Below, in pieces: positions 15,679 to 24,660 of a stretch of DNA of 36,089 nt. How positions within the stretch are numbered: position 1 is the first letter of the stretch; every line of letters begins with the position of its first letter. The translations under genes and the position numbers were made by a program. This DNA is from Anaerolineales bacterium (lineage in GTDB: Bacteria; Chloroflexota; Anaerolineae; Anaerolineales; E44-bin32). Below the pieces are notes generated by a model, which saw only the letters and a list, made by a program, of their open reading frames with translations, did no database searches and was not told the DNA's origin. The DNA lies in contig JAFGNH010000115.1 of assembly GCA_016927115.1 (NCBI GenBank), forward strand, positions 1-36,089, written 5' to 3'.

Positions 15679-18600
15679 CTACGGGCACGTTTCCCGGTAG
15701 GGGATCGTCCCGAAATACTGTTCCCACTCCTCCATTGTCAGGCTCCGATTGGCAATCCGGCAGGCTGCCTCCTTCCAGAATTCCAGATCGAGGTTCCAGA
15801 ACTGTATCCCCCCCAACCCTGACGCCGCCAGCAAATCGCTGTCTGGGTTAAACACTTCCAGCGTCGTGCCGAATACATTCCCTGTTCGCGGATGAGCCAA
15901 CGGCATTCCTACCCGCTGCATTATTCCCACATCCCAGAGCATCGTGAATCCGGAATGCCCCGATGCCATCCAGCGGCCATCCGGACTATATGCCACACTG
16001 TTAACACCTTCCGCCCCGCCATAGTCCGCCACCAGAATCTGGCGCATCCATTCACGAGAAGATACGTCCCAGAAATCCAGCGTGGCACCTGTACGTGCAG
16101 CTGTCAGGACTGTTCCCGCGGGATTAAAGGTTACCCAGTTCCAGTCGTCGTAGGCACTCGAAAGCACTTCTTCCCGCTGGCCATGCAGGATCTCCGCCTG
16201 CGGCTGCTCTGAGCGCAGATCCCACAGCATCAGTGTATTGCCGCCCATGCTCACCAGCAGGGTGCCATCCGGACTGAGTGCAATGTGATCCACGCTCACT
16301 GATTCGCCCTCGCTGTCCTCATGCTGCAGCACCAGCTCCATCGGGCTTAAATCCTCCCCAGACCACATCCGCACGGTTCCATCACAGCCAGCCGAAAAAA
16401 GGTCACCATCAGGATTGTAGACAAGCCGGTTTACACAATCCTGTCCGGAATCCACCGGTTCCACCAGCAGCTCCTCCGTTCCCGGATCGATCAATCCGAT
16501 CAGCCCATTGGACCCCGCTGCTGCCAGGACCGTACGGGCCGGGCTGTACGCAATCGTTTCCACATCCTCAAATGGCCCTTGATCGGGGAAACTGGAAATC
16601 TCGCCTGCCAAAACATCCCAGATACTGATATTATCATCATAATCCGCCAGCGCCATCCAGCTGCCATCTTCACTGAAGACAAACGTCTGTGAATACTCAA
16701 ACGCAGACCCAACCTGATCACCGGAGTTCTGTATATCCCAGATACGAATCACATTCTCCCCGTCACGTACAGCCAGCTTGGATCCATCAGGACTATAGAG
16801 AATATCTTTAATTCCTGCCGGAAGTTCGGAGGGGGAACCGATCATCTGTTCCTTTGCGATATCCCAGACCACCAGCGCCATATCCGGGCCACCTAAAACC
16901 AGCACATCGTGTGCCGGATCAAACGCCAGCGATCCAACTGAACCGTCGATCCCATCAAGCTTCACGATGGACTGAACCTCTCCACCAGCCGTAAGCAGAA
17001 CAACGTCTCCATCAGGCCGTACAGCTGCGAGTCGTTCTCCCCAGCGATCCATCACAGCAATTGGTGTTCCGATAAGGTCTTCGGGAAGTTTCTGCTGCAG
17101 CGTGAGCTCGCCGCTGGCCAGATCCCATCCCTCAACCACACCTTCTTCTTCCAGTGCCAGCAGCACAGTACTGTCGCGGTTGAAGGCCAGCGCTAGCACC
17201 GTGCCTTCATCCGCAGGGGTGAACTGGTGTACCACTTCAGCCTGTGCCACATTCCAGACAACCACACTGCCGAATTCAGCAGCCGCTGCCAGCCACTCAC
17301 CATTCGAAGAGAACACCAGTTGATACAGGTCGCCGGAAGGAGACTGCAGAGGCGGTGCAAGTGGCTGCCCACTCGCAAAATTCCAGAAGATCAGCTGCTG
17401 ATCGGCGTCAGCTGAAGCCAGCATATCGTGATCGGGGCTGAATGCCATGCTGGTTATACCTCTCATATGCCTCTTGAAAGTCCTTCCCACCGAGAAAGCC
17501 GTTTCTGGATCCCAGAACTCAACCCAGGGTTCTGTACCGGCTGCAGCCAGAACTGCGCCGCTTCCTGGTTCAAACTGCAGCTCATCGAGATCGTTTTCGC
17601 CTTCATTCACTCTCAGGACCGGATAGATCTCATCAAGATTCCAGATGAGCGTAGTCGCTTCCGGCTTCCAGTGGAAGGTTCGGGAGGTGGAAATGGAAGC
17701 CAGCCTGTGCCCGTCCGGGTGGAAACTCACATCCGTGATTTCACCACTATGTCCACTCAATATCTGCCCTGACCACAGAACCAGGTTGCTCACTTCCCAC
17801 AGCTGGACTTCGTCAGTTTCATCAGCCACCACAAGCATCGTCCCCTGTGGGTTAAAATCCAGAGTCTGGAACATACTCATTTCAACATCCTTGCCGCCCC
17901 CTGTTTGCCCTGTTTGCAAATTCAACAACTTTATCGTTGCTTTAAGCCGCTGGAAGTTATATTCAATCGCAAATGCAAGCCGCTTGCCGTCAGGATGGAA
18001 TTCAATTAAATATGCCCCGTCCGTTCCTTCATAGACACGCGGTGTCAGCTCAGGATGGTTCAGATCCCATACCAGGATTGGCGCTGTCAAGCTGCCGGCT
18101 GCAAGTTGGGTTCCATCTTCACTGAATGCCAGGGTGCGTATTTTATATTCCTCTTCGACAGAGAGCACCTGCAGCACGTTTCCTGTTTGAAAATCCACCA
18201 GCTGAACAACACCTTCTTCACTGACCATCGCCACTGTTTCCAGCGATGGATGCAGATCAAAGATAACTTCGGGATCCAGCTCTCCTGGAATTTGCGTCAA
18301 TGTGTCCATATCCCACAGCGTGAGGAGATATGGAGTTCCGGCAGCCACGGCCAGTACCCGTCCCTCCGAACTGAACTGGATCCTGCCGACACTCGCACCA
18401 GGCACACCAACTACGCCCACCTTTTCACCCGTATCCGGGTCCCAGAGGTTCACCTGCCCGCGCTGCTCATCATCACTGTGCCCGGTCGCCAGCAGATTTC
18501 CGGTCGGGCTGTATGCCACGCATTCCACTGATATTTCGTTGTTAAACAGGATTCGCTCGAGGTAAGCATTGGTTGTCAAACCAGCCAACAGGCTGCTGCG

Positions 18601-19539
18601 CGCTTCAACTGTATCGGAAAGATTCAGCGCCTCCAGGCTCAACAGCAGCGATAAATCCAGAAAGTCTTCCTTCTGATTCAATGCCTGCGCAGCCAGGCTG
18701 CGGGAAAGCGCAAGGTCACGCTGCTCCTCTGCCACAGCCTGCGCTGTCTCGCGCACCACAATTTCAGTGGCCCGTGCTTCAGCCTCATACACGGCTGTCC
18801 CGCGCGCCGACTCAGCATTTGCCTGAGCTGTTGCCCGCTCAAAACCTTCGCTCACTGCCAGGTTCCGCTGAGTCCAGGCGAGAATGCCGAGAACAACGGC
18901 AACAACGAGCCCGGCGGCTACAGCACCGAGGGTTACTCGCTGCCGGCGGCTGGATGCTGTCCGGCTGGCCAGGATGTACTGGGTATGAAGTGTTGTCGGT
19001 GCCGGATCTTTCCCGGTAGCTTCCGCCAGCCATGTTTCTGCATCGTTCAACTCCTGACTGCGCAGCAAAAAGCCGCTCTCCCTTTCATTGCGATCCCAGG
19101 CCAGTGCCCTGTTCTGCCAATGTGTATGCTGTTTCACCCAGGCATGGTCCACCTGGATCGCAGTCACCAGATCGGTAACAGCCTTCTGGTATTTCTCATC
19201 CTCGTCACGGAAGAAGATCCAGTTCAGCGCGGCAATTTCCGGCGGCACAACATGGGGTTCGATTTCATTCACAACAATCGGGATCAGCCGTTTGTTATTA
19301 TCGAGTGCCCGCCGTATTTCGAGATTGCATATCTCCGACGCAACTGATTTATCACTGACGATGAACACAAATGCGTCGGATTGCTCGATGGCTTCATACA
19401 CTTCTGCCAGCCAGTCGGCACTGGGGGGGATATCCTGCCAATCGATCCATGCATCGATCCCCTGCTCTGTCAGCGCTTCATGCAGGATACTGGCAAAGGC
19501 AATATCTTTTCGCGAGTAGGATATGAAAATATCCGCCAT
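15679..19539 (-). CDS. TIR-transmembrane-WD40 receptor (about 21 blades)
   Basis: A 1286-residue protein starting at ATG 19539 behind AGGAGGA. Residues 1-130 are a TIR domain: opening ADIFISYSRKD, box GIDAWIDWQDI, and the SVASEICNLEIRRAL helix holding Glu74, the position of the NADase glutamate in catalytic TIRs. Residues 135-200 are a helical linker. Residues about 202-222 form one membrane helix (GAVAAGLVVAVVLGILAW), preceded by SRRQR. Residues 225-330 are Ala/Glu-rich coiled coil and helical repeats. From about 335 to 1250 I count 21 WD40-like blades (SPDGxxLAS, xxxWD), enough for three seven-bladed propellers. The last 35 residues carry the tail WKEAACRIANRSL, EEWEQYFG and TCP seen in Chloroflexota WD40 proteins. 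By the positive-inside rule TIR is cytoplasmic and the propellers outside. Inference: a surface receptor that triggers TIR NAD+ cleavage or signalling, in defence or self/non-self sensing. Confidence 0.92.
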   Translation of the reverse strand: MADIFISYSRKDIAFASILHEALTEQGIDAWIDWQDIPPSADWLAEVYEAIEQSDAFVFIVSDKSVASEICNLEIRRALDNNKRLIPIVVNEIEPHVVPPEIAALNWIFFRDEDEKYQKAVTDLVTAIQVDHAWVKQHTHWQNRALAWDRNERESGFLLRSQELNDAETWLAEATGKDPAPTTLHTQYILASRTASSRRQRVTLGAVAAGLVVAVVLGILAWTQRNLAVSEGFERATAQANAESARGTAVYEAEARATEIVVRETAQAVAEEQRDLALSRSLAAQALNQKEDFLDLSLLLSLEALNLSDTVEARSSLLAGLTTNAYLERILFNNEISVECVAYSPTGNLLATGHSDDEQRGQVNLWDPDTGEKVGVVGVPGASVGRIQFSSEGRVLAVAAGTPYLLTLWDMDTLTQIPGELDPEVIFDLHPSLETVAMVSEEGVVQLVDFQTGNVLQVLSVEEEYKIRTLAFSEDGTQLAAGSLTAPILVWDLNHPELTPRVYEGTDGAYLIEFHPDGKRLAFAIEYNFQRLKATIKLLNLQTGQTGGGKDVEMSMFQTLDFNPQGTMLVVADETDEVQLWEVSNLVLWSGQILSGHSGEITDVSFHPDGHRLASISTSRTFHWKPEATTLIWNLDEIYPVLRVNEGENDLDELQFEPGSGAVLAAAGTEPWVEFWDPETAFSVGRTFKRHMRGITSMAFSPDHDMLASADADQQLIFWNFASGQPLAPPLQSPSGDLYQLVFSSNGEWLAAAAEFGSVVVWNVAQAEVVHQFTPADEGTVLALAFNRDSTVLLALEEEGVVEGWDLASGELTLQQKLPEDLIGTPIAVMDRWGERLAAVRPDGDVVLLTAGGEVQSIVKLDGIDGSVGSLAFDPAHDVLVLGGPDMALVVWDIAKEQMIGSPSELPAGIKDILYSPDGSKLAVRDGENVIRIWDIQNSGDQVGSAFEYSQTFVFSEDGSWMALADYDDNISIWDVLAGEISSFPDQGPFEDVETIAYSPARTVLAAAGSNGLIGLIDPGTEELLVEPVDSGQDCVNRLVYNPDGDLFSAGCDGTVRMWSGEDLSPMELVLQHEDSEGESVSVDHIALSPDGTLLVSMGGNTLMLWDLRSEQPQAEILHGQREEVLSSAYDDWNWVTFNPAGTVLTAARTGATLDFWDVSSREWMRQILVADYGGAEGVNSVAYSPDGRWMASGHSGFTMLWDVGIMQRVGMPLAHPRTGNVFGTTLEVFNPDSDLLAASGLGGIQFWNLDLEFWKEAACRIANRSLTMEEWEQYFGTIPYRETCP

Positions 19540-20091
19540 GCACTTTCCTCCTGATCCATGGAAATCTGTGCTGACTGTAATTGTCAGAACCCGGCATACC
19601 GGTTTGGAACAACCATCCAGAGCCCGGAGTCACAGCACAGATCAACTTCTAAAGCGTTTCCGGAGAACCATACCTGATCACAAGACATTAAACCTTCTTA
19701 AATTCCTAACCATACGAAAAAAAAGCACCCCGATTGTTTGTTGAAAATGAAAGGATCGGCAGATAAGCAAACAGGGAGGGATGCAAAATAGGCTCTTTCC
19801 TTTATATGCAGCTTCGATTCGCTGCCGGCATTCCACCCGGTGAAATCCACGGCCATTATAGTTAAATAAAACCCTTTCAGCAAACAGGCCTTACCAGCCG
19901 CATAGCACAGGATTGTAACCCCTAAACGGGAATAAAAAACGACAGGCCCTGCCAGTGTTTATGAAAAATCTCTGTATAGGGCCGCCCCCAGGCAACCTTT
20001 TCCTCCCCAACTTTAACGTAAAGCTATGATATACACTCCCGATTCCACGCGATACTGAAAGTCATAAACACATCGGGGGAAAGGAGATCCT
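19540..20091. other. Divergent intergenic region
   Basis: It holds the control regions of the TIR-WD40 gene (minus) and the membrane pair (plus). A TATGAT hexamer at 20025-20030 is a plausible -10 element for the plus-strand pair, with no good -35. The short frames here (for example 19523-19744 plus and 19883-19698 minus) lack ribosome sites and look non-coding. Confidence 0.4.
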
Positions 20092-20892
20092 ATGGATGGG
20101 GGGAAAGAAAAATCGCTTAACCGGAAGATCGATTGGAAAAAGATGCTTCCACCGATCCTGCTGACGATGCTGACACTGCTTCACCTGTCGAAACCCTGGA
20201 CCCAACCGCTATCCGCCTCTGCTGCTACGCTTGAGCCACAAGTCCAGGTCACCTTTATCCCTGATATCCTGCCCGTGGATATCGAGGGGGAAGCCTCCTC
20301 ATCATTGGATCCGGATACACCACCTTTCGGAGAAAGCGTTGATCCACTTCAACAGGAGGAGATTCCAGGGTCCGATATTGGACTGGTATCTGTACTCCCG
20401 GAAGTCGGCACAACACATCTCGGCTATGCCTATGAAGACCGGTATGGCCAGACAATGATCCATGTATGGCAGGATGGGCAGGAAATCATCCTTGATGCCC
20501 GTGATCCAGGTACTTATGCATATATCGAGCGCTTTAAATATTTTACTGAACAATACGTTGAAAACCGGGATAGTATCCGCAGCTACATCAGGACAATTAT
20601 TGGCAATGTCGGTATGGGTATGCTGGACACTTTATTCATCGAGGTAACAGCTATGGCAACTGCAGCCGCCTGCGCTGCTACACCGTTAACCGGGGTTGCA
20701 CTGGCCGGATGCATTGCCGGTGTTGGTGCACTGGCAGCAGAAGCCATCAAGTTTTCAATACATAATGCGGAGCGCAGCTTAACTATGGGAAGGTTTATCC
20801 GTCTTTCTTCTGAACAACGGGCTCTTCGCGAAAAGATTAACACGATCTACAGTTCCCTGACTGAAATCGCCACACAAAAAGAGGAAGAATAA
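20092..20892 (+). CDS. Exported or membrane protein with Gly/Ala-rich hydrophobic region
   Basis: A 266-residue protein of no recognised family. It starts at ATG 20092 behind AAAGGAG. A basic N-terminus and hydrophobic stretch (about 17-32) look like a signal peptide or anchor, followed by an acidic Ser/Pro/Asp-rich segment (about 55-95) and a small strand-rich region (GTTHLGYAYEDRYGQTMIHV). Residues about 170-225 form a long hydrophobic stretch rich in Ala and Gly (TAAACAATPLTGVALAGCIA, GVGALAAEA), which could be a helical hairpin with glycine-zipper packing. It ends in a charged helix. A four-TM protein gene starts two bases after its stop. The arrangement is reminiscent of secreted membrane-active peptides with an immunity partner, but a structural membrane complex is equally possible. 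Confidence 0.75.
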   Translation: MDGGKEKSLNRKIDWKKMLPPILLTMLTLLHLSKPWTQPLSASAATLEPQVQVTFIPDILPVDIEGEASSSLDPDTPPFGESVDPLQQEEIPGSDIGLVSVLPEVGTTHLGYAYEDRYGQTMIHVWQDGQEIILDARDPGTYAYIERFKYFTEQYVENRDSIRSYIRTIIGNVGMGMLDTLFIEVTAMATAAACAATPLTGVALAGCIAGVGALAAEAIKFSIHNAERSLTMGRFIRLSSEQRALREKINTIYSSLTEIATQKEEE

Positions 20893-20894
20893 CC

Positions 20895-21362
20895 ATGAAA
20901 ACCAAAACGGAACGGCTTTTTATGAATTTGTTGAGGGTTATCCTGCTAAATTTCGGGATCGATATTCTTTTTGCAGGGGTACTGATCCCCATTCACAGGC
21001 TCGAATGGCTTTTGATATTGATGCTTCCTTCTGCTCTGCTTATGATTAACCTTATACCGGGAATGCCTTTGGAAAGACTATTCAGGAAAGCGACTGCCAG
21101 AGCTTCAGACAGATCACAACCAGCTCTGATCTTCGTATCACTGATTGTTCATTTCACTGTTCTTGTATTCGCCTTTATTAATCTGGTGGATGGGATTCTT
21201 TACTACGTCGTGATAGGGTCATCCTTCGGACTCAATTCCGAATCGATCCTTATCACCATCAGCGCAGCTGCCTTTCTGGTAAACATTCCTTTCCTGCTGA
21301 ACACTTTCTGGATTCTGCTATCCGGAAGAAAACATCGGAAAATATCAACCATACAGCCTTAA
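20895..21362 (+). CDS. Four-TM membrane protein, partner of the preceding gene
   Basis: A 155-residue protein with four clear hydrophobic helices (about 13-34, 36-55, 76-105, 115-142), short loops and a basic C-terminal tail (GRKHRK), so both termini are probably cytoplasmic. The ATG at 20895 follows GAGGAAG by seven bases and lies two bases after the previous stop, indicating coupled translation. No family recognised. It may bind, insert or neutralise the product of the gene before it; this is a guess from gene order. A long inverted repeat lies 40 bases after the stop. Confidence 0.78.
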   Translation: MKTKTERLFMNLLRVILLNFGIDILFAGVLIPIHRLEWLLILMLPSALLMINLIPGMPLERLFRKATARASDRSQPALIFVSLIVHFTVLVFAFINLVDGILYYVVIGSSFGLNSESILITISAAAFLVNIPFLLNTFWILLSGRKHRKISTIQP

Positions 21363-21402
21363 TATGGCAACTTCCATAACAGAGAAGCTTTCCCGCTATA
21401 CC

Positions 21403-21430
21403 ATCTCTCACGCTCAAGAGCGTGAGAGAT
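21403..21430. terminator. 13-bp perfect inverted repeat between convergent genes
   Basis: The left arm ATCTCTCACGCTC (21403-21415) pairs perfectly with 21418-21430 across a two-base AA spacer. It lies between the four-TM gene and the transketolase C-terminal gene, which converge, so a bidirectional transcription end is the simplest role. No T-run follows on either strand and the spacer is unusually short, so a protein-binding palindrome is also possible. Confidence 0.5.
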
Positions 21431-21552
21431 AAGCTATCCGATTTTACAGTCAGAGATTTATGCAGACGATAAACCAAGATACAGGAATTTTTTAACACTA
21501 TCTATATAGAGGGAAATTTTCAGCAATGCAATGTCCTTCTTCAGGCTTGCTC

Positions 21553-22509
21553 TCAGCGCATCGCCCGCTTTCGCAGCAGGACATCCTGTGCTGCACCAAC
21601 GATGTCTTCCTCGGTAAGGCCGAACTTCTGCGCCAGGTAGGTTTCATCTCCCACTTCCCCAAAAACATCCTCGATAGCAACTGAATTCACCGGGACAGGG
21701 TTTGCAGCAGCAAGTACCTCGCTTACTGCGCCATACAATCCTCCAAACACGCTGTGGTTTTCTGCCACAACAACCGCTCCCGTTTCTTCAGCCGCCGAAA
21801 GAACCGCTTCCCGATCCAATGGTTTATACGTGGAAAAATTCAACACCCGGACATGAATCCCGTTCTGGGCCAGTGTCTCTGCTGCAGATAGTGCGCGCGC
21901 CACCATAATTCCCGACGCCATGATCGTCAGATCGCCACCCTGGCGGAGCAGCCCTGCCTGGCCAAAGGAGAAACGATACGTCTCTTCAAGCACCACCGGA
22001 ACTCGCTTGCGCTGTATACGCAGATATGCGGGACCCTGATGTTCCAGCGCCAGATATTCTACAATCTGCCTGGTTTCCACAGCATCTGCGGGTACGAGCA
22101 CACTCATATTGGGAAGTGCCCTGTAAACTGCCAGATCAAGCATCGCCTGATGGGAAGCGCCGTTACGGCCCGAAGATAGCCCCGCTTCGATACCCACCAG
22201 CTTTACATTTGCGCGGCAGTACGCCACGGAAATAGCGGCCTGATCAAGTACCCGCTGGCTCATAAAGCAGGCAAACGATCCGCAGAATACTTTCTTTCCC
22301 GATAACGCCAGTCCTGCTGCCATGCCAACCATGTTCGCTTCCTGAACACCTATATTGAAATATCGTTCGGGAAATTGCTCCTGGAAGAGATTGGCTTCTG
22401 TAGCTCGCTGCAGGTCGCTGTCCAGCACAACAAGTTCCGGTACCTGCGCTCCCATCTCTGCAAGCGTGTGGCCATAGACCCGATCAGCGAAGATAGTCTG
22501 TGAATTCAT
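21553..22509 (-). CDS. Transketolase, C-terminal subunit (split enzyme)
   Basis: A 318-residue half-transketolase carrying the pyrimidine-binding and C-terminal domains. The catalytic glutamate that activates the thiamine diphosphate ring is in NIGVQEANMVGMAAGLAL (E57). Conserved stretches GIEAGLSSGRNGASHQA and PADAVETRQIVEYLA follow, and the C-terminal domain starts near 190. It requires the N-terminal subunit encoded directly upstream. The start codon overlaps the upstream stop by four bases (ATGA) and has GGAGG before it. The pair moves two-carbon units between sugar phosphates, in pentose phosphate or sugar metabolism, or in a specialised pathway. DXP synthase is unlikely given the split architecture. 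Confidence 0.94.
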   Translation of the reverse strand: MNSQTIFADRVYGHTLAEMGAQVPELVVLDSDLQRATEANLFQEQFPERYFNIGVQEANMVGMAAGLALSGKKVFCGSFACFMSQRVLDQAAISVAYCRANVKLVGIEAGLSSGRNGASHQAMLDLAVYRALPNMSVLVPADAVETRQIVEYLALEHQGPAYLRIQRKRVPVVLEETYRFSFGQAGLLRQGGDLTIMASGIMVARALSAAETLAQNGIHVRVLNFSTYKPLDREAVLSAAEETGAVVVAENHSVFGGLYGAVSEVLAAANPVPVNSVAIEDVFGEVGDETYLAQKFGLTEEDIVGAAQDVLLRKRAMR

Positions 22510-23372
22510 CGACCGCCTCCAACAGCTGCGGCTGCCTGATCCAGTTCATCCAGTGCCTGGTGATACTGGTCTTCAGAGAGAGCCTTCGAATGCCATTCGA
22601 ATCGGTTCTCCATAAACGAGATCCCTTTTCCTTTCGTTGTATGTGCCAGAATAAGATGCGGGGCTCCCGAATGCTGGTGTGCTTCCTCCAGCGCATCGTG
22701 GATCTGGTGAAAATCATGCCCGTCGATCTCCAACACATGCCAGCGGAAAGCACGCCACTTATCTGCAAGTGGTTCAAGGCTGTTAATCTCTTCCACCCAG
22801 CCATCCACCTGGAGCCTGTTCTGATCGAGAAAGACAATCAGGCGGTCAAGTTTAAGTTGGGCAGCTGCCAGTGCTGCTTCCCAGATCTGCCCTTCCTGGC
22901 TCTCACCATCACCGATCAGTGCATAGACAGAGCGGTCCAGCCCGTCAATCCTGTCTGCCAGTGCCATGCCGGCTGCCACAGACAGCCCCTGTGCCAGGGA
23001 ACCGGTAGACACTTCCACACCAGGAACTTTATGCATATCCAGGTGCTTCTGCAGCCGGGTGCCGTTCTTTTGAAATGTCTTCAGCCATTCCAGGGGAAAG
23101 AAGCCTGCCTCAGCCAGGACAGCGTACAGCAGAGGAGCAGCATGTCCTTTTGAAAGCACAAATCGATCTCGCTGCAGCCAGAGAGGTTCTTCCGGCCGCA
23201 GTTTCATTGTTTGGAAGTACAGCGTTGCGAGAATCTCCACTGCGGAGAGGCAGCCACCCGGATGCCCGGACCCTCCGCTGTAAAGCATATCGATAACATG
23301 CTTGCGGATGACCACAGCTCTCTGTTGCAGCTGCAGCAAATCGGAACCGGAAAGAGACGATTTAGATCGCAT
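22506..23372 (-). CDS. Transketolase, N-terminal subunit (split enzyme)
   Basis: A 288-residue half-transketolase with the pyrophosphate-binding domain. It shows GGSGHPGG (33-40), LSKGHAAPLLYAVLAEAG (about 73-90), TGSLAQGLSVAAGMALA (about 123-139) and the ThDP/Mg2+ motif GDGESQEGQIWEA (from 154) with the metal-ligand asparagine at N185. It is translationally coupled to the C-terminal subunit by a four-base overlap. The ATG at 23372 has GAGGGG about eleven bases upstream. A zinc-ribbon membrane protein gene lies about 80 bp upstream in the same direction. Split transketolases are common in archaea and many anaerobic bacteria. Confidence 0.95.
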   Translation of the reverse strand: MRSKSSLSGSDLLQLQQRAVVIRKHVIDMLYSGGSGHPGGCLSAVEILATLYFQTMKLRPEEPLWLQRDRFVLSKGHAAPLLYAVLAEAGFFPLEWLKTFQKNGTRLQKHLDMHKVPGVEVSTGSLAQGLSVAAGMALADRIDGLDRSVYALIGDGESQEGQIWEAALAAAQLKLDRLIVFLDQNRLQVDGWVEEINSLEPLADKWRAFRWHVLEIDGHDFHQIHDALEEAHQHSGAPHLILAHTTKGKGISFMENRFEWHSKALSEDQYHQALDELDQAAAAVGGGR

Positions 23373-23451
23373 ATTGTTACCATCCCCTCTCGATGCTCGA
23401 GCCGGTTTTCCGGGCTTCCCGGATCCCTCCGGCAGTTCCGGAGAGACCGGT

Positions 23452-24129
23452 TCATGCTGCCTTTCGTATTTTTCTCATAACCAGCTCAGCAAGATCGAGT
23501 ACGAGTGAATAGATCGTGTGCTCCTTGCGACGAAAGTAAAAGAATGCCACTATGCACAGACTCAGGTATACCAGAGAACCCAGCAGTGTAAACAATGGTA
23601 AAGGGGAGTTCATGTTGAACAAGCGTGTAATGAATTGATCCAGTAATATGAAGGGAACCATGGTAATCCCGCCAAAAAAGAAAACAACAATAATTGATAA
23701 GATTCCCCGGCTTTCGTCAATTTCACTCTCTACGTCCACCGGCTCGATTCGAACCGGCCGGCTGCCCGGGTTTATACCAGAAACCGCGGTCAGTGAACCC
23801 CGCAGGCTTTTCACTTCGCCTAGAAGTATGGCTTCCTCTTTCCTTAAGGCCCGAAAACGCTTCTCCTGCCCCCAGTTTCTTCTCTGCCGCCACAATCCCC
23901 TGATATCTGCCTGCAGACCGAACAAAGCCAGCAGCTTCCGGGAGAGGTTGTGGTTCGCTTCCAGAGTTTCAGCAATGGAAGGATTCCGTGATTGGCCGGG
24001 AAGATTCTCTACATGGAGGAGCGTTCCACAATATCCGCAACGGAACCTCGTTTCCTGACTATCCCAATCTATCCTGCCGCTGCAAGCCGGACATGTTATC
24101 GCTTCAACCTTCACTTGTGGGCGCTCCAC
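23452..24129 (-). CDS. Zinc-ribbon membrane protein
   Basis: A protein of up to 225 residues with an N-terminal zinc ribbon (CPAC at 13-16 and CGYC at 31-34), a helical charged middle (about 50-115) and two membrane helices near the C-terminus (about 143-163 and 178-198), ending in a basic tail. The frame opens with GTG at 24129, but a second GTG at 24114 has GGAG nine bases upstream and may be the real start, placing the ribbon almost at the N-terminus. Such ribbons bind nucleic acid or protein; function is unknown. It lies about 80 bp upstream of the transketolase pair in the same direction. That gap contains GC-rich inverted repeats (CCGG arms, 23402-23444), so co-transcription is uncertain. 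Confidence 0.75.
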   Translation of the reverse strand: MERPQVKVEAITCPACSGRIDWDSQETRFRCGYCGTLLHVENLPGQSRNPSIAETLEANHNLSRKLLALFGLQADIRGLWRQRRNWGQEKRFRALRKEEAILLGEVKSLRGSLTAVSGINPGSRPVRIEPVDVESEIDESRGILSIIVVFFFGGITMVPFILLDQFITRLFNMNSPLPLFTLLGSLVYLSLCIVAFFYFRRKEHTIYSLVLDLAELVMRKIRKAA

Positions 24130-24660
24130 AGTTTCACAGAGTATCTCTTATTAAACCAGTACAATTCCCCAAAATGCAAGTTATATACGCCCTGCTTAAT
24201 GGAGAAATCAGTAACGCAGAAAACATGCGGGTTATACCGAACAGGAATTTATCGGTGCATTCGACAGCTGCTGCGAGTGTGCTGGCACTGTCCCGGCCGG
24301 GAAACATACAATCACAACAATCCCTACTGTGCTTCCCACTATCTAAAGATGATCAATAAGCACACGGAGAAGCTAATCGCCGTGCAGTACGCCATATTGC
24401 CAGCTTGCCGTTAGCAAATCCCTGCCGTTCCTTCCAGATCGTTAAAGTACCGATCAATTCTAGGATATTTCTGATGAATTATGGGCTATATCTCTGATTT
24501 TTAATCATTCCTATGGAAAGTTTAATAGATAAGTCTGATATATATCCTGGCCGGAGGCATATACTGGTATTGATTGATTCTGTTAATCAAATCAATACTC
24601 AGCAGCGTTCCGGAGCGCATGGCCGGAATACCTGAAAAAATTGAAGCACAGGGGGATATC
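24130..24660. other. Intergenic interval before the small tail-anchored gene
   Basis: No supported gene. Plus-strand frames around 23988-24414 overlap the zinc-ribbon gene antisense and have no ribosome site. The right end holds a -10-like hexamer and an inverted repeat, listed separately. Confidence 0.4.
24560..24597 (+). promoter_or_regulatory. TATACT element with adjoining AT-rich inverted repeat
   Basis: TATACT at 24560-24565 is followed three bases later by an imperfect inverted repeat: TATTGATTGATT (24568-24579) against AATCAAATCAATA (24585-24597), one base bulged. Its position around the expected transcription start, 63 bases before the ATG at 24661, is that of a repressor operator. 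Confidence 0.4.

Noticed and set aside
23988..24414. Plus-strand frames overlapping the zinc-ribbon gene and the following interval
   Set aside because: No ribosome site, no conserved motif, and the first part is antisense to the zinc-ribbon coding sequence.
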